NCBI RefSeq assembly: GCF_000235885.1
Contig: NZ_JH379413.1
Span: 30,187-72,635, forward strand
DNA length: 42,449 nt
Reading direction: 5' to 3'
Source: Leyella stercorea DSM 18206
Lineage (GTDB): Bacteria; Bacteroidota; Bacteroidia; Bacteroidales; Bacteroidaceae
The notes under the pieces were generated by a model. That model saw nothing but the letters and a program-made list of their open reading frames with translations. It was not told where the DNA came from and did no database searches. This document shows, piece by piece, positions 25,448 through 34,772 of the stretch (positions within the stretch are counted from its first letter, which is position 1; the number at the start of each line of letters is the position of its first letter). A program made the translations under genes and the position numbers.

Positions 25448-26329
25448 ATGAACAAAGTATTAGCAGAGATAATAGCAGGAGTTATTCCGCACAAGATGAC
25501 ACGCAACAGATGGAGAGGTATTCTCAGATATGGCATCTTCAACGCAATCAGATTGAAGCGCGAAATCAGCAGAAACCACACCATACCAAAGTTTCAATTG
25601 GCTATCTGCGCCATCGCCAAGAACGAAGGCCCATACTTCAAAGAATGGATAGAATGGCACTTGGCTCACGGCGTAGACCAATTCTTCATCTACGACAACG
25701 AAAGCACAGACGACACTAAAGACATACTCGAACCATACATAAAGCAGGGCATTGTCGACTACAAACCATGGCCAGGCTATCGTATGCAGTTGGCAGCCTA
25801 CGACGACTGTCTGGAGCGGCACCGCTTCGACGCACGCTGGATAGCATTCATCGACCTCGACGAGTTTATCGTACCCGTACAGGATGCTACGATACCCGAC
25901 TTCCTGAAGCGCTTCGAGGCATTCCCGGCGGTGGAGATCAACTGGCTTGTGTACGGCAGCGGAGGCAATAAAAAGAAAAGCAATGAGGACGTAATGAAGC
26001 GATTTCGCTTCCACTCCCTACCCGACCATTACCTTAACCGCCACGTGAAGAGCATCGTGAACCCACGCCGGGTGTTCACAATGATAGGATGCCACGAGGT
26101 GGCACGCATCAACGGCAAGGCTGCCGACTCGCACGGCAATATCATCAAGAACAACTTCAGAGAGCGTACACCGCAACAGGACGTGATACGCATCAACCAC
26201 TACGCCGTCAGGTCGCTTGAAGAATTCCGCGAGAAGCAGCTGCGAGGCAGAGCCAGCGGCACCAAGACATCCGTACCGATGGACTATTTCAACCAGTACG
26301 ACCTCAACGACATTGAGGAGAAACAATAA
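25448..26329 (+). CDS. Glycosyltransferase family 92-like protein
   Basis: A 293-residue GT-A fold glycosyltransferase of the GT92/Glyco_tranf_2_4 type. Diagnostic parts are CAIAKNEGPYFKEWIEWH (54-71) with HGVDQFFIYDNESTDD (74-89) after it, and the metal-binding D136-L-D138 in FIDLDEF. No membrane segment. It lies between the first Stealth gene (30-bp gap) and another glycosyltransferase (12-bp gap), so it probably works on the same glycan. Donor and acceptor sugars cannot be predicted. Confidence 0.85.
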   Translation: MNKVLAEIIAGVIPHKMTRNRWRGILRYGIFNAIRLKREISRNHTIPKFQLAICAIAKNEGPYFKEWIEWHLAHGVDQFFIYDNESTDDTKDILEPYIKQGIVDYKPWPGYRMQLAAYDDCLERHRFDARWIAFIDLDEFIVPVQDATIPDFLKRFEAFPAVEINWLVYGSGGNKKKSNEDVMKRFRFHSLPDHYLNRHVKSIVNPRRVFTMIGCHEVARINGKAADSHGNIIKNNFRERTPQQDVIRINHYAVRSLEEFREKQLRGRASGTKTSVPMDYFNQYDLNDIEEKQ

Positions 26330-26341
26330 ACGATACACATT

Positions 26342-27130
26342 ATGACCGAAAACAAGCATAAACAGCAGGTTGTCATCTCAATGACATCGTTCCCTGCAGC
26401 CATAAAGTTTGCAGAGCAAGCCGTGCGTTCACTCCTCAACGGCAGTGTGCTGCCCGACAAACTGATACTATATGTCACGCTGTCGCAATTCGCAGAAGGC
26501 GAAATGCCCGAAACGCTGCTTGCACTTGCAAAGCAGAACCCCGTGTTCGAGATACGCAACTACGACCGCGACATACGCTCTTATCGCAAACTGATACCGG
26601 CACTGGCTGATTTCCCCGAAGCTATCATCGTAACCGTAGACGACGATGTGTATTATCACAGACACATGCTGAAGGACTTGCTCGACCTGCACGCACAGAT
26701 CCCCGACGCAATACTGGCGCACCGTGCAAAGCGCATCAAGTACGGAATGCCGTACAGGAAATGGAGCAAATACCGCTGGTATCACTTCCTCTTCAAGCGC
26801 ATACACCGCAGCTTCCAGAACATCCAGACCGGCGTAGGTGGCGTGCTCTACCCTCCCCACTCGCTAAAGGCGGACATGATGGACGTAGAGCTGTTCACAA
26901 AGCTCGCACCAAGCACCGACGACATATGGTTCTGGGCGGCAGGAGCGGCAAACGGCTTCCCCGTAGTACCCGTGCCGTTCGGACATAACAAGCCGCGCGG
27001 ACAACACAAGCCTAAGGAACTCTCGCTGAAAACAACAAACTTCAAGACCGGCACAGACCGCAACGTGAAGGCTTTCAACGCCATATGCGAGCACTTCCCA
27101 GAGATTAAACGACTTGTAGAAAAACAGTAA
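26342..27130 (+). CDS. Glycosyltransferase, GT2-like
   Basis: A 262-residue cytosolic protein. It starts with an ISMTSFPAAI strand, has a metal-binding DDD (100-102) in VTVDDDVYYH and a later TDDIWFW section, which is the pattern of a family of small glycosyltransferase-A-fold proteins found in capsule and O-antigen clusters. The region NIQTGVGGVLYPP is typical of the same group. It is flanked by GT92 and the second Stealth gene within one transcription unit. Specificity unknown. Confidence 0.75.
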   Translation: MTENKHKQQVVISMTSFPAAIKFAEQAVRSLLNGSVLPDKLILYVTLSQFAEGEMPETLLALAKQNPVFEIRNYDRDIRSYRKLIPALADFPEAIIVTVDDDVYYHRHMLKDLLDLHAQIPDAILAHRAKRIKYGMPYRKWSKYRWYHFLFKRIHRSFQNIQTGVGGVLYPPHSLKADMMDVELFTKLAPSTDDIWFWAAGAANGFPVVPVPFGHNKPRGQHKPKELSLKTTNFKTGTDRNVKAFNAICEHFPEIKRLVEKQ

Positions 27131-27144
27131 AAAGAATTAGGATT

Positions 27145-28074
27145 ATGGATATAGACTTAGTATATCTTTGGGTCAACGGCAACGACCCGAAATGGATAGC
27201 AAAGCGCAACGCCTGCATCGGTAAGCCTACTGATAAACAGGAGAACTGTGCTGGACGCTATGCTGACAGCGGCGAGCTAAAGTACAGCTTACGATCTATA
27301 GAGAAGTACGCTCCGTGGATTCGCAAAATATTCATCGTAACTGACGAACAGGTGCCCGAATGGCTCGACACGTCGAACCCGAAGGTGCACGTGGTAGACC
27401 ACAAGGAGATTATGCCCGAGGAGAGCCTGCCCTGCTTCAACTCTACATTGATAGAACATTATCTTGACAAAATACCAGGTCTCTCAGAACACTTTCTCTT
27501 CTCAAACGACGACATGTATATCAATCGTCCGGTAAGTCCTGCTACCTTCTTCGAGGCCGACGGACTGCCTATACTATACATGAACCGCAAGCCTTTCCGC
27601 AAACTTGCGCTATTCTTCCGAGATAGGGTGGTAGGCAAACCATTGAGCATGTATCTGAAAATAATCAGAAACGCTGCAGAACTTGTAGAGAAACACTACG
27701 GAACATATTATGGATGCAAACCTCATCACAACATCGACTCGTATCTGAAAAGCACAATAACGTTTGCCAACAGAAAGTTCGAGAAGGAGTTCAGCCATAT
27801 GGTCCAACATCATATACGTTCTGCCGACGATGTGCAGCGAAGCGTTTATTCATACGTAGCTCTTGCCGAGAAAAAGGGACACTTACGTTACGTATCACAG
27901 TCGCATTCGTTCAGACTACACATAGACAACCACAAACTTTACGAGAAGTTTGAACGATACAATCCGGTATTCTTCTGCATGAACGATTCGGAGTTTGCTA
28001 ACGACGCAGACAGAAAAGCTGCCATAGAATTCCTCGACCGACAATTCCCGAAGAAGTCGCAGTTTGAGAAATAA
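27145..28074 (+). CDS. Stealth-family sugar-phosphate transferase (copy 2)
   Basis: A 309-residue second Stealth protein, clearly homologous to the one at 24425. CR1 is MDIDLVYLWVNGNDPKW. CR2 runs from ELKYSLRSIEKYAPWIRKIF to LFSNDDMYI. CR3 has HHNIDSYLKSTI and CR4 has FFCMNDSEF. All four regions are intact. The two copies differ well beyond recent duplication, so they probably use different donors or acceptors. It is the last gene of the operon and is followed by a strong terminator. Confidence 0.9.
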   Translation: MDIDLVYLWVNGNDPKWIAKRNACIGKPTDKQENCAGRYADSGELKYSLRSIEKYAPWIRKIFIVTDEQVPEWLDTSNPKVHVVDHKEIMPEESLPCFNSTLIEHYLDKIPGLSEHFLFSNDDMYINRPVSPATFFEADGLPILYMNRKPFRKLALFFRDRVVGKPLSMYLKIIRNAAELVEKHYGTYYGCKPHHNIDSYLKSTITFANRKFEKEFSHMVQHHIRSADDVQRSVYSYVALAEKKGHLRYVSQSHSFRLHIDNHKLYEKFERYNPVFFCMNDSEFANDADRKAAIEFLDRQFPKKSQFEK

Positions 28075-28081
28075 CAATACA

Positions 28082-28128
28082 CAAATCGCACGAAGATTAC
28101 ATATGTAATACTCGTGCGATTTGTTTTT
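28082..28128 (+). terminator. Rho-independent terminator of the acyltransferase-Stealth operon
   Basis: A perfect 12-bp stem CAAATCGCACGA/TCGTGCGATTTG (28082-28093 and 28112-28123) is followed by a T run. Its loop contains a second perfect palindrome ATTACATATGTAAT (28096-28109). It lies between convergent genes. Confidence 0.85.
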
Positions 28129-28133
28129 AATAA

Positions 28134-29168
28134 TCAATCTGTTTTAACTGGTCGTAGTCCTTTTGCTACTGTATAATACAACTCTTTTGCAATATTCTCC
28201 CTCGTTCCTATAGCATCATCGAAGAAACCGGTCTTTGCCAAATCTGTAATGTACTTCACCAGACTATCCGTTTGTGGTCCTTCTCCCATTTTATACAAAA
28301 CCCTTGAACTACCCGTTAGAATTGCCCATTTTATATTACGACTCCACAAACGCATACGCTCCATGTTGCCAGCTTCTTCATATAGCTTCTGTGCATAATG
28401 GAGGCCCTTAAGCTGAGACATCAGACGTTCTACCCCTCCCGTAGCTTTCGATATTGATTTATGATTGACGTAATAGTAATAAAGCGGAAGATGAGTAATT
28501 GTAGCTTTCACAGGTTTTACCAACAACTCCGACCACCAGGGAATATCTTCATACTTCAATCCCTTGATAAACTTTATATCCTTTATCAAAGAGCGTTTAA
28601 ACAGATGGCGCCAAACGTAGTTATGTTTTATCGGATATTTGATATCAGGATGGCGCCAGTCGGAAGCATGTTTCAAAGCATCGTCAGTAATTACTGATTT
28701 CGATAGTTTAAGGCTACACCTAAACGGGATACGCCATGGACGGACATTGATAGTGTTCATTTTCAACTTATGCATCAAGCGTAGCTGAATGTTTATATAT
28801 ATAACATCTTTATACCAACTCACCATATCCGTACCGTCACGCTCTATTAGCTTAACGGCAAGCTCCAAGGTCTGTGGATGTATAAAATCGTCCGAATCCA
28901 CAAACATTATATACTCGGCATCAGCGATAGCCATGCCTTCATTACGGGCATGAGAGAGTCCACCATTTGCTTGATGAACCACCATAAAGCGAGAGTCTTT
29001 TGCTGCATATTCTTCAAGTATAGCAGGACAACCATCTGTAGAACCATCATCAATACAGATAGCACGCCAATGCTTATACGTTTGTTTTAAAACACTATTA
29101 AGACAACGTCGCAAATATGGTTCAACATTATAAACTGGAATAATAATATCTACCCTACTTGTGTTCAT
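28134..29168 (-). CDS. Family 2 glycosyltransferase
   Basis: A 344-residue GT2 enzyme. The N-terminal VDIIIPVYNVEPYLRRCLNS (6-25), the DDGSTDG nucleotide-sugar motif (40-46), GGLSHARNEG (69-78) and the metal-binding D91-S-D93-D94 are all present. No obvious membrane segment. It faces the Stealth operon from the opposite strand with its own promoter, so it is a separate transcription unit, perhaps for the same glycan. GC content is visibly lower than in the Stealth genes, hinting at a different origin. Confidence 0.9.
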   Translation of the reverse strand: MNTSRVDIIIPVYNVEPYLRRCLNSVLKQTYKHWRAICIDDGSTDGCPAILEEYAAKDSRFMVVHQANGGLSHARNEGMAIADAEYIMFVDSDDFIHPQTLELAVKLIERDGTDMVSWYKDVIYINIQLRLMHKLKMNTINVRPWRIPFRCSLKLSKSVITDDALKHASDWRHPDIKYPIKHNYVWRHLFKRSLIKDIKFIKGLKYEDIPWWSELLVKPVKATITHLPLYYYYVNHKSISKATGGVERLMSQLKGLHYAQKLYEEAGNMERMRLWSRNIKWAILTGSSRVLYKMGEGPQTDSLVKYITDLAKTGFFDDAIGTRENIAKELYYTVAKGLRPVKTD

Positions 29169-29207
29169 TATTGTTTGAGAGTTATATATTTATATGTATC
29201 TATTTTG

Positions 29208-29240
29208 CAAAGATAGCAAAAAATATTTCACCAAACCAAA
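29208..29240 (-). promoter_or_regulatory. Promoter of the convergent GT2 gene
   Basis: On the minus strand, TTTG at 29240-29237 and TATCTTTG at 29215-29208 with a 21-bp spacer, 40 bp before the ATG at 29168. Confidence 0.65.
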
Positions 29241-29419
29241 TTATTAATACAATTATTACCGCCACACGCTAAAGTTTTGTATTGTGCTATAATCAAATAC
29301 GTTATTGCTATTTTCAATAGAAAATAAAGCAAAGGATTTTACTATTCTACAATTCGGGGGCACCCACAAATTGTTTAACATGTAAGGATAAATCATTGCT
29401 AAAATGCAAGGATATGATA

Positions 29420-29450
29420 AGAGGGAGTAAATTGTTAGTTTACCCCCTCT
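29420..29450 (-). terminator. Hairpin downstream of the GH123-like gene
   Basis: Stem AGAGGGAGTAAA/TTTACCCCCTCT with one internal mismatch and a 7-nt loop, 13 bp past the stop at 29463. There is no long T run on the minus strand, so it is a weak terminator or an mRNA-end stabiliser. The rest of 29241-29419 shows no gene. Confidence 0.45.
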
Positions 29451-29462
29451 CTACTGGTATTT

Positions 29463-31256
29463 CTATTCATTCAACAATCGCTCCAATTCGCGCACCATTA
29501 CGCCAGCATTGCGCTCCTTTTCAGCCGTCATATTGGCAGGTGTAAACTCAGCAAGCTTCTTGTTAAGGCGTGCAAGACGGTTCTTGTCGCCCGTTTTCTT
29601 GTAGTGGTTGCGCAACTGCCAAATCTTCTCGGCATCCTGCAATCCCTCTACGAGGCGTTCGAAGCGTATGCTGCTGCGCGGACCCGGGTAGATGCTGTAT
29701 GTGTCGCCGGCAGCCCATGTACGGAAGCGCGAATCGCGCAGCGGGTCGCGAGTCCAGCTGTTTACCGACCAGCGCAGATAGCCGTCGTAGTCGCCTGCTA
29801 CGGCATGTATGCCTATCCATGCAGCATCGGCAGGGTTAGAGAACGAGAATGTGCCGGGGAACGGCTCCGTGCAGCAAGTGTAATAGGTGCTGATCTGTCC
29901 CTTCGCACGGCGCTCCTTCAGAACGTTCTCCGGGAAGCGTGCACCGTAAGGGATGCAGAGATAGTAGAGATCGGCCTGTATCTCGTCGTGATAGTTACCG
30001 GCAAGCGTAATCTTGAAGTCGGGATCGGCGTCCTTTATCACCTTTATAGCCGCCTTCATTGCCTCCATCGAGCGCTCGTCCATAGAGATGGCGGTCTTCT
30101 CGAACCAGCCTTTCTGCTTCAGATGGCGGGCGAAATCGCGCAAGAAACTACCCCAGTACTCGGCGTATGCCTCGTCGCCGGGCTCTGCTTTGATGAACTG
30201 TACGCGGTTGGTAGCCTCGTCGTAGTAGTCGAAGCTCAGCTCCCAGGGTATCATGGTGTAGCAGGAGATGAGTCCCTTCACGCCGATTTCGTTCATCATA
30301 AAGTCGACCCAGCGGTCAAACACCGCATAGTCGTACTTCCATGAACCGTCCAAACGCTTGATGCGTGTCACCATACTGTCGAAGTGATCCTCGGTTTGTC
30401 CGTTCCACGGCTTGTGCATAATGCTGGCTGTTATGGACGAGAGTCCGGCATCAGCCACCATTTTCATTATCGGACGCATTGCATCAAAGTGTTCCTTGCT
30501 CCACAACGGCACCTTATAGTAGCGTGCTACGGCATACGGGTTCTGCCACAGGTCGAGGTTCAAGTGCCACTCGCGCGGACTGGGTAATGTGCGGTTCACG
30601 ACCTGTAGGCTGAGATTGAGCACCTTGTCGTCCATACCGCCGCCACGCACGGTGATTGTGCCGGTGTATGTGCCGGGCTTAGCGTCCTCCGGCACCCACA
30701 CGTTCACCCACAGAGGCTGCGCCGTCTTGCGCTGCACGGGCAGCCACTTGTTGATGTCGAGCGCGTCGGCAACGATAGACGAGTCCCACTCCGCCTTGTT
30801 CTCGCGGCATCCGCAGCCGCCCTTGCCGTCCTTGTTCAACTCGTCGGTCATCACGTAGCGCACGAAGTGGGAGCGCACCTTCGAGGCCGGAATGACATTT
30901 GCGCCCGAACGCAGGTCGCTCACGAGCATCTCCACATCGTTCAGATCAGTATTCGTCCAAAGTACAGCCTGTGCATTTATGCGCTCGCCACGCCACGCTT
31001 TCAGCGTGCAAGCGTTGCTGAGTTTCGCAAGCTGCGGCACATGATGCTTGCCGTAGCGCACGTCGGTTGATGCCCAACTGAGCATTACGGGCGACTTCAT
31101 TGCAGCCCACTTGGCATCCGCGTCGTGCGGCTTGGTGTCCGTCAGCTCCTCGTATTGACCCAACGGGAACTCCTCTGCCTGCATACTACGCTGCGCAGAA
31201 GCGGTGAGTGCACAGAAGAGCAGACCTGAAGAAAGCAGATAATGTCTTACGTTCAT
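29463..31256 (-). CDS. Secreted GH123-like glycosidase (DUF4091 domain)
   Basis: A 597-residue protein starting at the ATG at 31256, with signal peptide MNVRHYLLSSGLLFCALTAS cut near ASAQ. An N-terminal beta-sandwich (about 40-220) precedes a TIM-barrel-like domain. The adjacent acidic pair D393-E394 in AISMDERSMEAM fits the catalytic Asp-Glu dyad of GH123 beta-N-acetylgalactosaminidases, which use substrate-assisted hydrolysis. The C-terminal WSVNSWTRDPLRDSRF and PGPRSSIRFERLVEGLQDAE sections are typical of DUF4091. A longer frame upstream (to 31460) only translates the leader repeats and is rejected. Substrate is likely a GalNAc-containing host or mucin glycan, by family. Confidence 0.87.
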   Translation of the reverse strand: MNVRHYLLSSGLLFCALTASAQRSMQAEEFPLGQYEELTDTKPHDADAKWAAMKSPVMLSWASTDVRYGKHHVPQLAKLSNACTLKAWRGERINAQAVLWTNTDLNDVEMLVSDLRSGANVIPASKVRSHFVRYVMTDELNKDGKGGCGCRENKAEWDSSIVADALDINKWLPVQRKTAQPLWVNVWVPEDAKPGTYTGTITVRGGGMDDKVLNLSLQVVNRTLPSPREWHLNLDLWQNPYAVARYYKVPLWSKEHFDAMRPIMKMVADAGLSSITASIMHKPWNGQTEDHFDSMVTRIKRLDGSWKYDYAVFDRWVDFMMNEIGVKGLISCYTMIPWELSFDYYDEATNRVQFIKAEPGDEAYAEYWGSFLRDFARHLKQKGWFEKTAISMDERSMEAMKAAIKVIKDADPDFKITLAGNYHDEIQADLYYLCIPYGARFPENVLKERRAKGQISTYYTCCTEPFPGTFSFSNPADAAWIGIHAVAGDYDGYLRWSVNSWTRDPLRDSRFRTWAAGDTYSIYPGPRSSIRFERLVEGLQDAEKIWQLRNHYKKTGDKNRLARLNKKLAEFTPANMTAEKERNAGVMVRELERLLNE

Positions 31257-31360
31257 TGTTATTGTTTTGAGATTAGTTATTATTCTGAATATAATTTTGC
31301 TACTGTTTGGGGTGTGTCGTGATAGAATGAGCATGTAATGTCGCACCTCTGATGGCGTGC

Positions 31361-31446
31361 GTCGGTCGGTGCGGACGTCTGCGTCGGTCGGTGCGGATGT
31401 CTGCGTCGGTCGGTGCGGATGTCTGCATCGGTCGGTGCGGATGGCA
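31361..31446 (-). repeat. 22-bp tandem repeat (about four copies) in the GH123 leader
   Basis: Units of 22 bp at 31361, 31383, 31405 and 31427 share GTCGGTCGGTGCGGA on the plus strand; the last is slightly degenerate. They are GC-rich in AT-rich surroundings. They lie between the predicted transcription start (near 31490) and the ATG at 31256, so they are in the 5' untranslated RNA. 22 is not a multiple of three, which argues against coding use. Confidence 0.9.
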
Positions 31447-31497
31447 GAAACATAATACAATGGTCATTATATCTTGAGATAAACCCGCATTGACATG

Positions 31498-31505
31498 CAA
31501 ATATA
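31498..31505 (-). promoter_or_regulatory. -7 box (TATATTTG) for the GH123-like gene
   Basis: The minus strand reads TATATTTG, about 242 bp before the ATG at 31256. No clear -33 was found. If used, the leader is ~230 nt and includes the 22-bp repeats. Confidence 0.5.
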
Positions 31506-31579
31506 CAGAAAATAAATGGTATTGCTGCGGTTTACGTGCATAAAAAGCCAATAGCCTACTGGTAATGCCTTAATATATA

Positions 31580-31625
31580 AACAAAAAACAGAAAGGAGAA
31601 GCCATTGATTGACTTCTCCTTTCTG
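31580..31625 (-). terminator. Rho-independent terminator of the atp operon
   Basis: A perfect 13-bp stem CAGAAAGGAGAAG/CTTCTCCTTTCTG (31589-31601 and 31613-31625) with an 11-nt loop. On the minus strand it is followed by a T-rich run ending near 31580, 29 bp past the atpG stop. Confidence 0.9.
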
Positions 31626-31654
31626 TATTATAGTATTTGCTGGAGCTTGCGCCT

Positions 31655-32620
31655 TTAGTTGTTGACACTGCCACCAACGATGTCGAGCAGCTCGCTCGTG
31701 ATGGCTTGCTGGCGACTCTTGTTGTATTGCAGATTGAGCTCGCGCAAAATCTCGTCGGCATTGTCCGTAGCGGTCTGCATGGCAACCATACGTGCGGCGT
31801 GTTCGCTGGCGATGCTGTCAAGCAGTGCCGTGTACACCATCAGGTGCAAGTACTTCGGGATGAGCTTCGTGAGCATGGTGTTCATGTCCGGTTCTACGAG
31901 GAAGTTGTCGTTCAGCGGAACGGCCTCCTTGTGTTCACTCTTCCTCTCCTCCTCCTTGCGCTTGATGTACTCCTGCGCCTTCTTTGTAATGACGTTGGAT
32001 GTCAGGTCGCGCTCGTGGTCGCGCTTCAGCTCCTCCTCGATGTCAATCGGCAGGAACGGCTTGCGTGTGAGAATCTGCGAACCAGCACTCTTGAAGTGGT
32101 GGTAGATCATCTCTACGCGGTCGTACTCGCCGCTGATAAACTTCTCGCCCAGCTCGCGCGCTATGGTGATGCAGTCGTTGGCGTTGGGTTTCTCGGCAAG
32201 CGCAGTGAAGTCGCCAGCCACGTTAAGCCCCATCTTAACCGCCTTCTCAGCCACCTTGCGACCTATCGGGTAGATTACGATGTTCTCCTTACCCAATTCG
32301 GCGTACTCGTCCACTACGTGCTGCAGGAGGCGTATAACGTTGGCGTTGAAACCTCCACACAGGCTGCTGTTAGACGCATATACCACCAATGCCACGCGCT
32401 TCACCAGTCTCACCTCGTTGAGCACCGTGCGTGCATCGGTCTCCGATGCAAGGAATGTCTTGAGGATATGTTCCAGGAGTGTCTCGTAAGGAAGCATATT
32501 CTCAATCATTGTCTGCGCATGATGCAGCTTCGAGGAAGCCACCATCTTCATCGCACTCGTAATCTTGCGGGTGCTGTTGACAGATGATATTCGGTTTTTA
32601 ATCTCTTTGAGCGACGGCAT
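31655..32620 (-). CDS. atpG: F1Fo ATP synthase subunit gamma
   Basis: A 321-residue central rotor shaft of F1. The ends match the family: MPSLKEIKNRISSVNSTRKI at the N-terminus and AARMVAMQTATDNADEIL with LQYNKSRQQAITSEL near the C-terminus. The ATG at 32620 is preferred over a TTG at 32626, which directly abuts the atpA stop. It is somewhat longer than E. coli gamma because of inserted mid-protein residues (about 190-215, KRKEEERKSEHK), a common feature in Bacteroidetes. Last gene of the operon. Confidence 0.95.
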   Translation of the reverse strand: MPSLKEIKNRISSVNSTRKITSAMKMVASSKLHHAQTMIENMLPYETLLEHILKTFLASETDARTVLNEVRLVKRVALVVYASNSSLCGGFNANVIRLLQHVVDEYAELGKENIVIYPIGRKVAEKAVKMGLNVAGDFTALAEKPNANDCITIARELGEKFISGEYDRVEMIYHHFKSAGSQILTRKPFLPIDIEEELKRDHERDLTSNVITKKAQEYIKRKEEERKSEHKEAVPLNDNFLVEPDMNTMLTKLIPKYLHLMVYTALLDSIASEHAARMVAMQTATDNADEILRELNLQYNKSRQQAITSELLDIVGGSVNN

Positions 32621-32626
32621 AAGCAA

Positions 32627-34213
32627 TTAGTTTTTATACTGACCAGCGATGTCTGCCATTGTCTGTTCGATGACAGCGGTGAGTTGATCGTCAAGCTTAC
32701 CACTTCCGAGTGCTTCGATAACGTCCTGATGAACAGAGCGCATCTTCTCAAGGAAGGCATCCTGACACTCACGCACCTTCTCTACTGGCACAGCGTGCAT
32801 CAATCCGTGCGTACCGCAATAGATGATAGCTACCTGCTCGCCTACAGGCATCGGTGAATACTGAGGCTGTATGAGGAGCTGGTTGTTCTTACGTCCGCGG
32901 TCGATAGTCATGGCTGTCACGGCATCCATGTCGCTTGAGAACTTGGAGAATGCCTCAAGCTCGCGATACTGAGCCATATCGATCTTCAGCGTACCGGCAA
33001 CCTTCTTCATACTCTTGATCTGAGCCGAGCCACCTACACGTGATACGGAGATACCTACGTTGACGGCAGGACGGAAGCCCTGGTTGAAGAGGTCACTCTC
33101 GAGGTAGATCTGACCGTCGGTGATAGAGATAACGTTGGTCGGGATGTAAGCCGACACGTCACCAGCCTGAGTCTCGATGATAGGAAGCGCGGTGAGCGAA
33201 CCACCACCCTTCACGTGTCCCTTCATACATTCCGGCAGGTCGTTCATCTGCTCTGCCACCTCCTGCTGGTCGTTGATGCGTGCAGCACGCTCCAACAGAC
33301 GGCTGTGCAGGTAGAACACGTCGCCCGGGTAAGCCTCACGTCCAGAAGGACGGCGCAGGATGAGCGACACCTCACGGTAGGCAACAGCCTGCTTCGAGAG
33401 GTCGTCGTACACTACGAGAGCCGAGTAGCCACGGTCGCGGAAGTACTCGCCGATAGCCGCACCGGCGAACGGTGCGTAGTACTGCATGGCAGCCGGGTCG
33501 GCAGCCGTAGCCGCAACAACGATGGTATAAGGCATAGCACCATGCTGCTTCAAGTTCTCAACAAGAGCCGCAACGGTAGATGCCTTCTGTCCGATTGCCA
33601 CATATATACAATATACGGGCTTACCAGCCTCGTAGAAACTCTTCTGGTTGATGATGGTGTCGACAGCAATGGCAGTCTTACCGGTCTGACGGTCGCCGAT
33701 GATAAGCTCACGCTGACCGCGTCCGATAGGAATCATCGAGTCGACCGACTTCAAACCTGTCTGCAGCGGTTCCTTCACCGGCTGGCGATAGATCACACCA
33801 GGTGCCTTGCGGTCCAGCGGCATCTCAAAAGAGTCGGTAAGGTCTATCTCGCCCTTGCCGTCAATGGCCTGACCAAGAGGATTGATGACACGACCGAGCA
33901 TATTGTCGTTCACGTTGATTGACGCAATACGCTTTGTACGCTTCACAACCATGCCCTCCTTGATGCCGTCGGTAGAACCGAGAAGCACACAACCTACGTT
34001 GTCCTCCTCAAGGTTCATCACGATAGCCATTGTGCCGTTCTCGAATTCGAGAAGCTCGTTGGCTTCAGCGTTGCGCAAACCATAGATACGCGCTACGCCA
34101 TCGCTCACTTCGAGCACAGTGCCCACCTCGTCGAACTTATTGCCGTTGTTAAGGCCCTTAAGCTGCTCGAGGAGCACCTGTGACACTTCGCTTGGTTTAA
34201 TTTTATCTGACAT
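32627..34213 (-). CDS. atpA: F1Fo ATP synthase subunit alpha
   Basis: A 528-residue non-catalytic nucleotide-binding subunit of F1. Walker A GDRQTGKT at 173-180. The alpha signature [17 protein letters not shown] is present, as are the [16 protein letters not shown] and [16 protein letters not shown] sections. Length is near the family norm. It starts 16 bp after atpH and abuts atpG. Confidence 0.97.
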   Translation of the reverse strand: MSDKIKPSEVSQVLLEQLKGLNNGNKFDEVGTVLEVSDGVARIYGLRNAEANELLEFENGTMAIVMNLEEDNVGCVLLGSTDGIKEGMVVKRTKRIASINVNDNMLGRVINPLGQAIDGKGEIDLTDSFEMPLDRKAPGVIYRQPVKEPLQTGLKSVDSMIPIGRGQRELIIGDRQTGKTAIAVDTIINQKSFYEAGKPVYCIYVAIGQKASTVAALVENLKQHGAMPYTIVVAATAADPAAMQYYAPFAGAAIGEYFRDRGYSALVVYDDLSKQAVAYREVSLILRRPSGREAYPGDVFYLHSRLLERAARINDQQEVAEQMNDLPECMKGHVKGGGSLTALPIIETQAGDVSAYIPTNVISITDGQIYLESDLFNQGFRPAVNVGISVSRVGGSAQIKSMKKVAGTLKIDMAQYRELEAFSKFSSDMDAVTAMTIDRGRKNNQLLIQPQYSPMPVGEQVAIIYCGTHGLMHAVPVEKVRECQDAFLEKMRSVHQDVIEALGSGKLDDQLTAVIEQTMADIAGQYKN

Positions 34214-34229
34214 AGAAATTAATCTTTAT

Positions 34230-34763
34230 TTAATTAAGCTGCGACAATATGGTGTTGAGCTGCGACTTCACGCTTGCGTCCATGCGATAGGTGTCGTACT
34301 CGAGTACGAATCCGCCTATGAGTTCGGGCTTCACATTGGTCTTAAACTCAACAGTGCCATTTGTCTTACTTTCTACCAACCGACGCAACTTAGCCTCTGT
34401 CTGCGAGTCGAGAGTTGTGGCGGTAGTTAATTTAGCACTAATTAGATTGTTATGCTTTCTGTACAACGTAATAAACGAGTTAGCTATAAATTGCATGATA
34501 CGCTCACGTCCCTCCTTCAGTACGAGTCCGAAGAACGTACGTGTGAGTTCGCATGAAGCGCCACCTGCCGCAGCTATCAGCAAGTCTCCTTTCTGCTGTC
34601 TCGACAGCATCGGATTGTCTATGGTAGCCTTGAACTGCGGCACCTTGGCATAGCTTTCCAACACCGTGAGCATATCGTTGTACACACGGTCGGACACACC
34701 TGCCTCAATGCCAGCCTTAAGCAAGGCTCGAGCATATCTTACCGATATTAATCCTAAATCCAT
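34230..34763 (-). CDS. atpH: F1Fo ATP synthase subunit delta
   Basis: A 177-residue peripheral-stalk subunit joining F1 to the b subunits. The N-terminal ISVRYARALLKAGIEAGV and the C-terminal ELIGGFVLEYDTYRMDASVKSQL fit the delta/OSCP pattern. Nine bp after atpF and 16 bp before atpA. Confidence 0.93.
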   Translation of the reverse strand: MDLGLISVRYARALLKAGIEAGVSDRVYNDMLTVLESYAKVPQFKATIDNPMLSRQQKGDLLIAAAGGASCELTRTFFGLVLKEGRERIMQFIANSFITLYRKHNNLISAKLTTATTLDSQTEAKLRRLVESKTNGTVEFKTNVKPELIGGFVLEYDTYRMDASVKSQLNTILSQLN

Positions 34764-34772
34764 AGCCTACAC

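Noticed and set aside
31361..31446. Short CRISPR array
   Set aside because: The 22-bp units are contiguous with no unique spacers, and there are no cas genes; it is a plain tandem repeat.
31257..31460. N-terminal extension of the GH123-like protein
   Set aside because: Translation upstream of 31256 reads the 22-bp repeats (RTDRCRHPHRPTQ-like), lacks a signal peptide at its start, and would put the proper signal peptide 69 residues inside the protein.
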